Of a DNA stretch of 64,000 nt, positions 36,406 to 44,182 are shown one piece after another. A program made the translations under genes and the position numbers. The stretch is from Curtobacterium sp. ISL-83 (GTDB taxonomy: Bacteria; Actinomycetota; Actinomycetes; Actinomycetales; Microbacteriaceae). Location of the stretch: contig NZ_JAGGPH010000007.1 in NCBI RefSeq assembly GCF_018613895.1, positions 310,001 through 374,000 on the forward strand. The letters are read 5' to 3'. Numbering within the stretch: position 1 is the stretch's first letter; every line of letters begins with the position of its first letter. The notes beneath the pieces are model-generated. The model was not told where the DNA came from. It saw nothing but the letters and a program-made list of their open reading frames with translations, and ran no database searches.

Positions 36406-36948
36406 TCAGTCCGCGAGCACGGCCTCCGCGATGCGGGCCGCGACCTGCTCGGGTGTGCGGCCGACGGTGTCGATGACCTCCGCCTCGTCGTGCAGCCAGG
36501 TGCGCGCTGCCTCGGCGTAGGGCGCCAGTCGGGAGAACCGGAACGTCGACGGCCCGAGGTCGGGGTCGTGCTCGATGCGGTGCCGCAGGGTCGCCTGGTC
36601 GGCGTCGAGCACGAAGTGCCGGATCGCGATGCCGTGCGCCGCGAGTCCGTCGCGGATCTCGTGCCAGTACGCCTGCACCAGGACCGTCATCGGCATCACG
36701 AGCGTGCTGCCCGTGTACTGCTGGACCCGACGGGCCGTCTCGACGACGAGCGGGCGCCACGGGTCCCAGTGCTGGAAGTCGTCGGTGGTCGGCAACCCCG
36801 GTCGGATGTCCATCAGGACCTCACCGACCTTCTCGGCATCGAGCAGACGCGAGCCGGGCAGCAGCCCCTGCACGATGCGGCTCGTGGTGGTCTTGCCGAC
36901 CCCGTGCGTGCCGTTGATCCAGACGATCTCGCCCCCCGTCGTCCCCAC
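36406..36948 (-). CDS. AAA-type ATPase, TmrB-like P-loop protein
   Basis: A 180-residue P-loop NTPase. Walker A is WINGTHGVGKTTTSRI at the very N-terminus, followed by LLDAEKVGEVLMDI and the LID-type region LRHRIEHD. The architecture matches TmrB-like proteins, which in Bacillus give tunicamycin resistance, and shikimate-kinase-like relatives. No second domain is visible. A GTG start three bases after the stop of the DUF1304 gene puts them in one transcript. The biochemical role is open; phosphorylation of a small metabolite or an antibiotic is plausible. Confidence 0.8.
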   Translation of the reverse strand: MGTTGGEIVWINGTHGVGKTTTSRIVQGLLPGSRLLDAEKVGEVLMDIRPGLPTTDDFQHWDPWRPLVVETARRVQQYTGSTLVMPMTVLVQAYWHEIRDGLAAHGIAIRHFVLDADQATLRHRIEHDPDLGPSTFRFSRLAPYAEAARTWLHDEAEVIDTVGRTPEQVAARIAEAVLAD

Positions 36949-36951
36949 GGG

Positions 36952-37323
36952 TCAGACCGCCGCGGCGATCGCGAGCGCGATGAGCGACAGCAGCGGCAAC
37001 GCGCCCTGGGTCGTGGCCGGGCGCCGCTTGGTGGCGTCGCTGGCGAACAGCACCACGGCGGCGGCGAGCATCGAAGCCGTGCCCGCGACGACGAGCGCGC
37101 TCCCGACGGCGTGGTGGTCGGCGATCACGAGCACCACGCCGATGCCGGTGACGATGGCCAGGAACAGGTTGTAGAAGCCCTGGTTGAAGGCGAGGGACCT
37201 CGTGGCCTCGGCCTCGTCGGAGGTGGTGCCGAACACCGACCGGGCGCGCGGCGTCGTCCAGAGGACGGACTCCAACACGAAGATGTAGACGTGCAGCAAC
37301 GCGGCGAGGGCCGCGAGCACCAT
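36952..37323 (-). CDS. DUF1304 family membrane protein
   Basis: A 123-residue membrane protein of the DUF1304 family, with four hydrophobic helices and the family's opening LAALAALLHVYIFVLESVLW, FNQGFYNLFLAIVTGIG and the DATKRRPATTQGALPLLSLI end. DUF1304 proteins lack a known function; some sit near stress genes. Its stop is followed after three bases by the TmrB-like ATPase gene. The internal ATG fits the family length; upstream extension of the frame reads through an unlikely Arg/Pro-rich region. Confidence 0.85.
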   Translation of the reverse strand: MVLAALAALLHVYIFVLESVLWTTPRARSVFGTTSDEAEATRSLAFNQGFYNLFLAIVTGIGVVLVIADHHAVGSALVVAGTASMLAAAVVLFASDATKRRPATTQGALPLLSLIALAIAAAV

Positions 37324-37466
37324 GGCGACGACGAGCACGGGGAGCCTTCCGACGGGCGGTCCACGCCCGGTCGGGCGATCGGGCAACACCCTATCGCCGG
37401 GGGTCGACGGGGAGCAGGGTCGCCCGGAGCCGTTGCCGGATCGACACCCGGGCACCGGGCCGCCGG

Positions 37467-37970
37467 TCAGTCGGTTGGTGCCGCGGTGCTCCGGCTGCGG
37501 ATCAGGTTCATCATCATCTGGGACATCACGACGGCGCCGTCCTGCCGCAGGAGCTCGATCCGCGTCCGGACCAGGCCGCGATCGGGCTTCGTCCGCGACG
37601 GGCGCGCGTCGAGCACGGTGAACCGCGCGGACAGGGCGTCGCCGGGCCGCACGGGCAGGTGCCACCGGAGCTCGTCGACGCCCGGGGAGGCGAGACTCGT
37701 CCACTGGTTGAGGTAGTTGTCCGCCATCAGCCGCATCATGATCGCCGTCGTGTGCCAACCGCTCGCGATCAGACCACCGAAGGGCCCGTCGACCGAGGCC
37801 GCAGGGTCGGTGTGCATCTGCTGCGGGTCGAACGCCCGCGCGAAGGCGACGATCTCCGCCTCCGTCACCGTGATCGGGCCGTACGTGCTGACCGTGCCGG
37901 GGACGTAGTCCTCGAAGTGCCGGTCGGCCAGCGGGACGGTGAACTCGGGGGTCTCGGGTGCGCTGTTCAT
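37467..37970 (-). CDS. MaoC family dehydratase
   Basis: A 167-residue hotdog protein of the MaoC/R-hydratase type. Signature residues are visible in VAFARAFDPQQMHTDPAASVDGPFGGLIASGWHTTA, where the active Asp and His lie. It would hydrate enoyl-CoA or a similar compound. The start ATG gives the family N-terminus (LADRHFEDYVPGTVSTYG). It is the last gene of a same-strand block ending at this point. The substrate is unknown. Confidence 0.9.
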   Translation of the reverse strand: MNSAPETPEFTVPLADRHFEDYVPGTVSTYGPITVTEAEIVAFARAFDPQQMHTDPAASVDGPFGGLIASGWHTTAIMMRLMADNYLNQWTSLASPGVDELRWHLPVRPGDALSARFTVLDARPSRTKPDRGLVRTRIELLRQDGAVVMSQMMMNLIRSRSTAAPTD

Positions 37971-38019
37971 ACGGTCCGACCGTATCGCGCCCGCGATGAG
38001 AACCGGCTCGCGGACCGCG

Positions 38020-38406
38020 TCAGGCCGCGCCGCGCTCCTGCTCGTGCCGCAGCCGACGGATCCGCCGTGCCAGCCGCAGGAAGGCCTCGTGTTCCGGACG
38101 CTCGGGTTCGGGCTGCACGACAACGAGTCCGTCGTCGACCGGCGTCGCGAACCGGGTGCACCCGCACCGGTCGCAGACGTACAGCCACTCGTGCACGGCC
38201 AGGCTCACGCCGTAGTACGGGTTCCGTGCCGTGCGGAGCGGCCGGGCGCACCGCGGGCACGGGGTCGTGGTGGCGGTCGGAGCAGCGGGGGCGAACGGCG
38301 CCTCGGCGCACGGTTCGGGCGTCACTCGGGTCGTGGCGGTATCCGGCGCCGACGTCGTTGCGGACTTCGTGGCGGGCTTCGTGGCGGGCTTCGTGGCGGA
38401 GAACAC
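38020..38406 (-). CDS. zinc-ribbon hypothetical protein, 128 aa
   Basis: Not assigned to a named family. The N-terminus has a repeated ATKPATKPATK segment and a Thr/Ala-rich lead. The body has two metal-knuckle motifs, CPRCARP and CDRCGCTRF, separated by NPYYGVSLAVHEWLYV, so it should bind a zinc ion. The tail RLARRIRRLRHEQE is basic and helical. The start GTG is uncertain; upstream frames are composition-driven. A 20-codon leader-like frame with a strong ribosome site ends ten bases before the chosen start. Confidence 0.55.
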   Translation of the reverse strand: MFSATKPATKPATKSATTSAPDTATTRVTPEPCAEAPFAPAAPTATTTPCPRCARPLRTARNPYYGVSLAVHEWLYVCDRCGCTRFATPVDDGLVVVQPEPERPEHEAFLRLARRIRRLRHEQERGAA

Positions 38407-38416
38407 GGTGATCAGC

Positions 38417-38479
38417 TCAACGCCGCAGCGCACGGATCGGTTCGGAGGCCACTCGCTGGTGCGCAGAACAGCTGACCAT
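38417..38479 (-). CDS. possible 20-codon leader upstream of the zinc-ribbon gene
   Basis: A frame reading MVSCSAHQRVASEPIRALRR begins 10 bases after a strong GGAGGAGG ribosome site and ends ten bases before the zinc-ribbon start, an arrangement typical of translational coupling. No attenuator hairpin was identified. The small size makes it speculative. Confidence 0.35.
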   Translation of the reverse strand: MVSCSAHQRVASEPIRALRR

Positions 38480-38666
38480 GGTGTTCCTCCTCCGTTCGGA
38501 GACCGCCGGACTGCCGTAGTCCGGTGGCGGTGCGGTCCCCGCTCAGGACGGGTCCGCGGGTGCTGGCCCTGACGATACGCACGCACGACCGCCGGCTGCA
38601 AGCCCCTGTCGTTCTGCGGCTCAACGGCCCCACGAGCCCGACCCCCGAACGCGGGGAGTCCTCCCG

Positions 38667-39278
38667 CTACGGGACCAGGACCCGCTGCACGGCCGGGGCC
38701 AGCAGCGCCACCAACTCCTCGTGATCGGCGTCCACGAGCGACTCGATACCGACGATCTGCCGCCCGACGACCACCCCGAGCAGCATCGACGAAGCGAGCG
38801 TCGCCCGGAGGGGTCCGTCGGCGACCTCGGGGAACCGGGGCAGGAACACCGAGAGCACCCGCGCGCGGATGAACGACCGGAGACTCGCGGCCGCCTGCTC
38901 GTTCGTCACGGCGGACCGGAACATCACGAGCATCGGTTCGGCGGTCGCCGGGTCGGTCCACAGCCGCAGGAAGGCGCGCACCATCCGTTCCCCGACCTCG
39001 TCCCGGCTGCCCTCGAGCGCGTCCGTCAGCATGGTCGCGGCTTCCGGCGGCAGGGCCATGGCAGCCGCGAACAGTGCGTCCTTCGAGCCGTGGAAGCGGA
39101 TGACGAGGGCCGCGTCCACCCCGGCGTCCGCGGCGATCTTGCGGATGGAGGCTCCCGCGTACCCGTCCGCGGCGAAGCGGGCGCGGGCCGCTTCGAGGAC
39201 GGCCTCGCGCGTCACGGTCTCCCCGGGCCGCCGGCCGCGGGGGCGCGTGGCACCCGGCTCGTCAGCAGGCTTCGTCAT
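38667..39278 (-). CDS. TetR/AcrR family regulator
   Basis: A 203-residue repressor. The helix-turn-helix region TREAVLEAARARFAADGYAGASIRKIAADAGVDAALVIRFHGSKDALFAAA is the TetR_N pattern. The ligand-binding helices follow, with PRFPEVADGPLRATLASSMLLG in the middle. A basic lead (RGRRPGETV) precedes the domain. It is divergent from a membrane protein of the ABC-2 type, which it probably represses. The ligand is unknown. Confidence 0.92.
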   Translation of the reverse strand: MTKPADEPGATRPRGRRPGETVTREAVLEAARARFAADGYAGASIRKIAADAGVDAALVIRFHGSKDALFAAAMALPPEAATMLTDALEGSRDEVGERMVRAFLRLWTDPATAEPMLVMFRSAVTNEQAAASLRSFIRARVLSVFLPRFPEVADGPLRATLASSMLLGVVVGRQIVGIESLVDADHEELVALLAPAVQRVLVP

Positions 39279-39308
39279 GTGCTGATCCTAGGCCGACCCA
39301 CAGGAAGT

Positions 39309-39320
39309 CAACATGCGTTG
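39309..39320. promoter_or_regulatory. weak TetR-type dyad, CAAC-ATGC-GTTG
   Basis: A four-base inverted repeat in the AT-rich stretch between tetR and the divergent membrane-protein gene. The half-sites are short, so the call is weak. It is the most symmetrical element in the spacer. Confidence 0.35.
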
Positions 39321-39410
39321 CTTTCTCGACGGATCCGACCTACGCTCGCTCTCGGCCTCGCGCCCCCACCCGCGTCCGCACCCGTCGGCGCTGCCAGAAA
39401 CGAGCCGTCC

Positions 39411-40499
39411 ATGAGCATCCCCGCCCGCACTCCGCAGCCCACCCACTGGCGTCGGGCGGTCGTCGTGGGGATCCTCATCGCGGCCCTCGTGTCCCTCATC
39501 GTCATCGCGTTCACGTGGCCGACCCGGGTGTCGGTCGTCCACGAGATCCCGGTCGCGATCGCCGGACCAGCGGCGCAGACCAGCCGGGTGGAGACCGCGC
39601 TGACGTCCGGGAACGACACGTTCGACGTGCGGCGGGTGGACGACCGGGCGGCTGCGGTCCGCCTGATCCGGTCCCGTGACGTCTACGGAGCGATCGTCCT
39701 GACAGTCGGCTCCGCGCCCGAGGTCCTCACCGCCTCGGCCGCGAGCCCGGCCGTGTCGCAGGTCATGGGTGCGGTCGCCGCGAAGCTGCAGGCGCAGCGG
39801 AGCGCCGCTGCCACGCGGGCATCGGGATCGACCGCCGCTCCGGCCGGTCCTGCCGTGCGCGTCACCGACGTCGTCCCGCTGTCCGACGCCGACCCGTCCG
39901 GGGGCGGGCTCGTGGCGGCCGGGTTCCCACTGGTGATGGGCGGGATGCTCGGCGGTGTCTTCCTGACGTTCCTGGTCCACGGCACCCGTCGTCGTCTCGT
40001 CGGCTTGGGCGTCTACGTCGTCGTCGGCGGACTCGCGGTCTCCGGCATCCTGCAGGGCTGGTTCGGGATCCTGCAGGGCTCGTACCTGGCGAACGCTGGA
40101 GCGTTCACCCTCGCGCTCGCTGCGATCGCGGGCACGATCCTCGGCGCCTCGGCGTTGATCGGGCGCATCGGCGTCAGCACCGGACCGGTCCTGTTCCTGC
40201 TCTTCGCCAACCCGGTCGCCTCCGCAGGGACGCCGACGTCGTTCCTGCCCGCACCGTGGAGGAGCATCGGCCAGTGGTTCCCACCGGGCGCCAGCACCAG
40301 GCTGATCCGGGACATCTCGTACTTCCCGCACGCCGACTCCACCCTGCAGTGGGTCGTGCTCGCCGACTGGACCGCCGTCGGCCTGGCCCTGATGGTCGTG
40401 GGTGCCGCGGTGCACCGGGGACGGAGCCACGGCCGCCACCGCCACGACGGGGAGCACGTGGCTCGCGTCGAGCACGAACTCGACCCGCTGACGGTCTGA
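39411..40499 (+). CDS. integral membrane protein, YhgE/Pip or ABC-2-like
   Basis: A 362-residue protein. An N-terminal helix (AVVVGILIAALVSLIVIAFTW) is followed by a long extracytoplasmic domain (EIPVAIAGPAAQTSRVETALTSG, VDDRAAAVRLIRSRDVYGAIVL) and a set of C-terminal helices (GFPLVMGGMLGGVFLTFLV, LALAAIAGTILGASALIG). This layout matches ABC-2-like permease halves or YhgE/Pip phage-infection-type proteins; an ATPase partner is not adjacent. It ends in a histidine-rich tail (RSHGRHRHDGEH). It is divergent from tetR and is likely under its control, suggesting export of a compound that the repressor senses. Confidence 0.75.
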   Translation: MSIPARTPQPTHWRRAVVVGILIAALVSLIVIAFTWPTRVSVVHEIPVAIAGPAAQTSRVETALTSGNDTFDVRRVDDRAAAVRLIRSRDVYGAIVLTVGSAPEVLTASAASPAVSQVMGAVAAKLQAQRSAAATRASGSTAAPAGPAVRVTDVVPLSDADPSGGGLVAAGFPLVMGGMLGGVFLTFLVHGTRRRLVGLGVYVVVGGLAVSGILQGWFGILQGSYLANAGAFTLALAAIAGTILGASALIGRIGVSTGPVLFLLFANPVASAGTPTSFLPAPWRSIGQWFPPGASTRLIRDISYFPHADSTLQWVVLADWTAVGLALMVVGAAVHRGRSHGRHRHDGEHVARVEHELDPLTV

Positions 40500-40554
40500 C
40501 CGCCCGTCGGCGCGTCGCCGATCAATGGTGGCGACGCCTGGTGGCGACCCATGA

Positions 40555-40598
40555 CGGACGGGAGGCACGGTGCGGGCCCGCACCGTGCCTCCCGTCCG
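40555..40598. terminator. family palindrome 9, perfect 22-bp arms
   Basis: A perfect 44-bp palindrome, arms CGGACGGGAGGCACGGTGCG-type, between the stop codons of the membrane protein and the convergent DUF2382 gene. Confidence 0.8.
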
Positions 40599-40617
40599 AT
40601 GGGGGTGACCGCACGCG

Positions 40618-41424
40618 TCAGCGGCGGCCGGCGTCCCCGTCGAGGTCCTCGCGCTGCGCGGGAACACCTTCCTCGTCGGTGACCGGGACCTGCTCGATCC
40701 GGACCTCTTCCCGCTGCACCGGCACCGTGATGGTGCGTTGCTCGGTGACGGTGTACTTCTTGAGGCGCGCACGCGTGGCGGGCGCGGACTCGGTGTGCAC
40801 GTGCAGGCGTTCCTCGGAGCGGACCATCGAGCCGTCGTCCGCGTGGTCGACGGCCGGCGCATCGTCGCCGGTGCGGGCGTCGAGTCCGTTCGCGTCCTCC
40901 ACGGCCGGGCCACGGTCGCGGTCCAGGTCGGTGGGTCGGTCTGCCGCGACGGACGCCACGGCCGGTTCCCGCTCGGCCGGGCGGTCGGCGGCGTCATCGT
41001 GCTCGCGGTCCCGGTCGTGCCGACCGTCATCGGCACGGTCCTGGTCAGCACGGACCTGATCGGCACGGTCACTGTCGGCACGATCGCTGTCGGCACGGTC
41101 GTGGTGACCCGTGCCGATGCCGTAGTGGTCGAAGATCCGGTTCTGGTCGTCGTCACCGAGGTCGCCGTCGGGGTCCACCCGCGGTGCGTCCTTGATGACG
41201 TCCTTGTCGTGCATCACCCGGAGCTCGTCGCCCACCAGGGTCGCGCCCTGGAGCGGGACGAACGACTCCGAACGGCCGAAGAGTCCGGTGCCGACGGTCG
41301 TGAAGAGCGGGTGCCCGTCCGTCTTGTCGACGTACACCTGCTTGGCGGTCCCGACCTTCGCCCCGTTGGGGTCGACGACCGTCGCGCCGAAGACGCTGTT
41401 CAGGTTCGTGCTGTCGATCTGCAT
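40618..41424 (-). CDS. PRC-barrel / DUF2382 domain protein
   Basis: A 268-residue protein. Residues 1-70 form a PRC-barrel (ATVVDPNGAKVGTAKQVYVD, LFGRSESFVPLQGATLVGDE), an RNA- or membrane-associated module. A highly charged, Asp/Arg/His-rich linker with short DRADSDRADQ-type repeats follows, and the C-terminal DUF2382 domain reads LKKYTVTEQRTITVPVQREEVRIEQVPV. DUF2382 proteins are associated with stress, desiccation and radiation tolerance in actinobacteria and deinococci. It lies 43 bases downstream of a membrane protein on the same strand and near a mini-DUF2382 gene, so this is a small stress cluster. Confidence 0.88.
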   Translation of the reverse strand: MQIDSTNLNSVFGATVVDPNGAKVGTAKQVYVDKTDGHPLFTTVGTGLFGRSESFVPLQGATLVGDELRVMHDKDVIKDAPRVDPDGDLGDDDQNRIFDHYGIGTGHHDRADSDRADSDRADQVRADQDRADDGRHDRDREHDDAADRPAEREPAVASVAADRPTDLDRDRGPAVEDANGLDARTGDDAPAVDHADDGSMVRSEERLHVHTESAPATRARLKKYTVTEQRTITVPVQREEVRIEQVPVTDEEGVPAQREDLDGDAGRR

Positions 41425-41467
41425 GCCCGTGGTTCCTCCGTGATCGGTTCGTCTGTCCGACATGACG

Positions 41468-42223
41468 TCAGCGGCCGAGGCCGACGCGGTCGACCCGGCG
41501 GTGGTAGCGCATGCCGCCGAGGCCACCGAGCACCGCACCGACGAGGGCGATCAGCGCGACGACGATCGCGGTGATGATGCCCGTCGCGGTGAGGGTGCCC
41601 TCGTCGACGGGGATGCGCGGGAAGCTGTTCAGGTTGCCGAGCACGTTGAACTGCGAGCCGGCGACCGCGGTGATGATGGCGACGATGATCGCGATGACGA
41701 TCGCCCAGATCCAGACCGCGATGCCCTGCTTGGCGCCGGCGAAGCGTGCCATGCGACCGGCGACGTACCCGCCGCAGTAGTAGGCGACGAACAGGATCAC
41801 GGCGAGCGCGATGGCCCCGACGATCCCGACCACGTCGGCGTTCTTGCTCACGGCGTCGGCGGCCTTGTTCGCGTTGCCGCCGTTCTGGCCGAGGCCGACC
41901 CCTGCGCCGATCGCGCTGAGGATCGCGGTCAGGATCACGGCCGTACCGGTCGCGGTCAGCCAGCCGAAGAACGCCGAGCCCCACTTGAAGCCGGCGAACT
42001 CCTCCTTCTCGCGTTCGAGGACCGCCTCACGCTGCGTGGGTCCGCGGTCAACCGGGGTCGCACCGCCCTCGGTGACCGGGACGGCGTCGTGGCGCTCCGT
42101 CACCGGGACGGCGTCATGGCGCTCGGTGACCGGTACTGCGTCATGGCGCTCCGTCACCGGTACGGCGTCGTGGTCTGCGCGCTCCCGGTCTGCCGGGACC
42201 GCGTTGTCGTTGTTCAGGCTCAT
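41468..42223 (-). CDS. membrane protein with N-terminal 9-residue repeats
   Basis: A 251-residue protein. The cytoplasmic lead contains four tandem copies of HDAVPVTER-like sequence encoded by 27-bp DNA repeats. Then come four or five membrane helices (FGWLTATGTAVILTAILSAI, VVGIVGAIALAVILFVAYYC, WIWAIVIAIIVAIITAVAGS, GIITAIVVALIALVGAVLG). The C-terminal half resembles TIGR04086-type membrane proteins. It is immediately upstream of the DUF2382 gene, and a divergent promoter separates it from the mini-DUF2382 gene. Function unknown; a role in envelope stress is suggested by its neighbours. Confidence 0.75.
   Translation of the reverse strand: MSLNNDNAVPADRERADHDAVPVTERHDAVPVTERHDAVPVTERHDAVPVTEGGATPVDRGPTQREAVLEREKEEFAGFKWGSAFFGWLTATGTAVILTAILSAIGAGVGLGQNGGNANKAADAVSKNADVVGIVGAIALAVILFVAYYCGGYVAGRMARFAGAKQGIAVWIWAIVIAIIVAIITAVAGSQFNVLGNLNSFPRIPVDEGTLTATGIITAIVVALIALVGAVLGGLGGMRYHRRVDRVGLGR
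42071..42178. repeat. four tandem 27-bp repeats within a coding region
   Basis: Four 27-bp units encode HDAVPVTER-like peptides in the N-terminal part of the membrane protein. The first base pair of each unit alternates between GG and CG, giving a weaker 54-bp higher-order period. The copies differ at only a few positions, pointing to recent slippage. Confidence 0.75.
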
Positions 42224-42443
42224 GGTGTCCTCGCTCGTCGCCATCGGGTCTCGTACCGGCCAGAGCCAACTCGGTCGCACCCGACGGTGTGATCAGGCTG
42301 ACGGTGGGAGGACATCCAGGCGAACACGTCCTCGGCATCCCGGGCCGCGGTGTCCCCCGGTTCCGTCGAACCTCCGTGTCCGTTCGGACGGGACCGAGCA
42401 TCGTTCGTCCGGCAACCCCGTCCATCTGCGAAAGGGAACCACC

Positions 42444-42656
42444 GTGATCACCTCCACGAACGGTGCCGGCACGGGCACCGGCGGCGGTTCGTCCCTCGGG
42501 TCGGACACCGCAGCGGACTACGCCGGCACGGACACCACGCGCTCCGCCGGCCGCGCACGGCTCCGAAAGCACATCGTCACCGAGCAGCAGCACATCTCGG
42601 CGCAGGTCGCCCACGAGGAGATCGACCTCGACGAGGACGGCACGAACCGCCGCTGA
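42444..42656 (+). CDS. mini DUF2382-like protein, 70 aa
   Basis: A 70-residue protein whose C-terminal half (RARLRKHIVTEQQHISAQVAHEEIDL) matches the beginning of a DUF2382 domain, as does the C-terminal region of the large neighbour (TRARLKKYTVTEQ). The N-terminal half is Gly/Thr/Ser-rich and low in complexity. It starts with GTG after a good ribosome site (AAAGGGAAC). The short domain lacks the later strands, so it may be a free-standing variant or a decayed copy. It lies head to head with the membrane protein gene. Confidence 0.7.
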   Translation: MITSTNGAGTGTGGGSSLGSDTAADYAGTDTTRSAGRARLRKHIVTEQQHISAQVAHEEIDLDEDGTNRR

Positions 42657-42675
42657 GCCGCAGCACCGCTGGCAG

Positions 42676-42705
42676 GAGCCGTCGACCCGGAAGGGTCGGC
42701 GGCTC
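42676..42705 (+). terminator. hairpin after the mini-DUF2382 gene
   Basis: GAGCCGTCGACCC and GGGTCGGCGGCTC form a 13-bp stem (one T-G position) around a GGAA loop, 19 bases past the stop. It is unlike the window-wide palindrome family and has no U-tract. Confidence 0.6.
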
Positions 42706-42756
42706 TCCGCGTCTGTCGGCACGGCCGACCACGGCGCTCGGTCCCCTCGCGCTCGA

Positions 42757-42771
42757 TACCCCGCCCGGGTA
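42757..42771 (+). promoter_or_regulatory. CsoR-like operator upstream of DUF6153
   Basis: TACCC-cgccc-GGGTA is a 5-5-5 dyad that resembles the GGGTA-containing operators of CsoR/RicR copper repressors. It lies 60 bases before the DUF6153 gene. No csoR gene is in the window. Confidence 0.5.
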
Positions 42772-42831
42772 CCATCAGATCGACCACCGACCGCTGTCCC
42801 TGTTCCCGTGACCTGATCGCACCGGCCCTCC

Positions 42832-43362
42832 ATGACCTCCTCGCTCCCCGGCCTCCGGCGGCTCCTGACCGCGAGCACCGCCGTGCTGGGTCTCCTGCTG
42901 CTCGTGCTCGGCCCGATGGCCATGCACAGCGTCATGGGACAGGGCACGCTCGAGCGCGGTGGCATGGCGATGACCACCACCGGCCACACGCACGCGGGCA
43001 CGGCGATGGACATGACCGTCCACCCCCACGCGGGCACGCCGATGGACATGGCCGCCCACTCCCACGCGGGCACGGCGATCCCGGCGTCCGACCACCCGAC
43101 AGCAGCCGTCTCGCACCCGGACGCCCCGGCGATGCCCGCGATGCCGATGGGCTGCGACGGACTCTGCGGGCTGCTGTGCTCCCACACCGGCATGGCGTGC
43201 CTGATCGTGATCGTCCTGTTCGGGTGGGCACTGCTCGGCCCCCGCCCGGGCGGACTCCTGTACCTGCTCGCCCGACTGGTCGCCCTCGCATCTCAGGTGC
43301 CCCGCCGCGTCGCCGTGCCACGACCGCCGTCACTCACGGCACTGCAGATCATCCGCATCTAG
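42832..43362 (+). CDS. DUF6153 family membrane protein, His/Met-rich
   Basis: A 176-residue protein. After a membrane helix (LLTASTAVLGLLLLVLGPMA) comes a repeated His/Met-rich, extracytoplasmic segment (GHTHAGTAMDMTVHPHAGTPMDMAAHSHAG), then another helix (GMACLIVIVLFGWALLG). His-Thr-His-Ala-Gly words repeat four times and suggest metal coordination, most likely copper. DUF6153 genes are often beside DUF305 genes in actinobacteria. It precedes the DUF305 lipoprotein gene by 90 bases on the same strand, so a shared copper-handling role is inferred. Confidence 0.8.
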   Translation: MTSSLPGLRRLLTASTAVLGLLLLVLGPMAMHSVMGQGTLERGGMAMTTTGHTHAGTAMDMTVHPHAGTPMDMAAHSHAGTAIPASDHPTAAVSHPDAPAMPAMPMGCDGLCGLLCSHTGMACLIVIVLFGWALLGPRPGGLLYLLARLVALASQVPRRVAVPRPPSLTALQIIRI

Positions 43363-43452
43363 ACCGACTCCTCGGGGCCGTCAGCCGCCCCACTCCGGTA
43401 CCCCGGGCAGGCGCGTGCCTGCCTGTCGTCATCGACCCGAGGAATCGTCCTG

Positions 43453-44037
43453 ATGCACCGTACGAAGACCACCATCGCGGCCGTCGCCGCACTCACCGCC
43501 GGCCTCTCCCTGGCCGGCTGCTCCACCGCCTCCCACCCGGGCGCCCACGCGTCCACGTCCACGTCAGCAACCGCGTCCGTGCACAACGACCAGGACGTCA
43601 TGTTCGCGCAGGGGATGCTGCCCCACCACCAACAGGCCATCGAGATGAGCGACATGCTGCTGAAGAAGGGGACTGGCGTGCGCGCCGACGTCGTCACCCT
43701 CGCGAAGCAGATCACGACCGAGCAGCGACCCGAGATCACCCAGCTCCGCAGCTGGCTCACGTCGTGGGGCGCCGGCACCAGCATGTCGGGGATGGACCAC
43801 TCGATGTCCGGGATGATGTCCGACTCCGACATGACCGCGCTCGACACCGCGTCTGCCGACGATGCGGGGAAACTGTTCCTGCAGCAGATGGTCGAGCACC
43901 ACACCAGCGCCGTCGACATGGCGAAGACCGAAGTCGCCACGGGCAAGAACCCGGACGCCGTCGCGATGGCGAAGTCGATCGTGTCGAGCCAGACCGAGCA
44001 GATCACCCGGATGGAGGACCTGCTCGCGTCACGCTGA
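43453..44037 (+). CDS. DUF305 family lipoprotein, ferritin-like copper-binding type
   Basis: A 194-residue lipoprotein. Signal peptide KTTIAAVAALTAGLSLAGC ends at a lipobox. The DUF305 domain repeats twice: DVMFAQGMLPHHQQAIEMSDML and FLQQMVEHHTSAVDMAKTE, each with paired histidines and a methionine, and the linker SMSGMDHSMSGMMSDSDM is rich in Met and His. DUF305 proteins bind or help detoxify copper in the periplasm or at the surface. With the upstream DUF6153 gene and the dyad before it, this forms a putative copper-response unit. Confidence 0.9.
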   Translation: MHRTKTTIAAVAALTAGLSLAGCSTASHPGAHASTSTSATASVHNDQDVMFAQGMLPHHQQAIEMSDMLLKKGTGVRADVVTLAKQITTEQRPEITQLRSWLTSWGAGTSMSGMDHSMSGMMSDSDMTALDTASADDAGKLFLQQMVEHHTSAVDMAKTEVATGKNPDAVAMAKSIVSSQTEQITRMEDLLASR

Positions 44038-44117
44038 GACGTCGGGGAGGACGGCGCACCACGGCGGAGGTCGGCCGGCTCGGTCCGGCACTCGCGGGAT
44101 GCGTCACCGACCCACTG

Positions 44118-44161
44118 CGGACGGGAGGTACGGTGCCAGCTGGCACCGTGCCTCCCGTCCG
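44118..44161. terminator. family palindrome 10, between convergent genes
   Basis: Arms CGGACGGGAGGTACGGTG and CACCGTGCCTCCCGTCCG around CCAGCTGG, with one mismatch. It lies between the DUF305 stop and the convergent zinc-finger gene stop. Confidence 0.8.
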
Positions 44162-44182
44162 GCGACCGCTTCCGCGGTCGCC

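Noticed and set aside
32109-36476. A plus-strand frame of about 1455 codons across the sugar operon, repeat array and lacI
   Set aside because: It is antisense to five well-supported genes and runs through a tandem repeat array.
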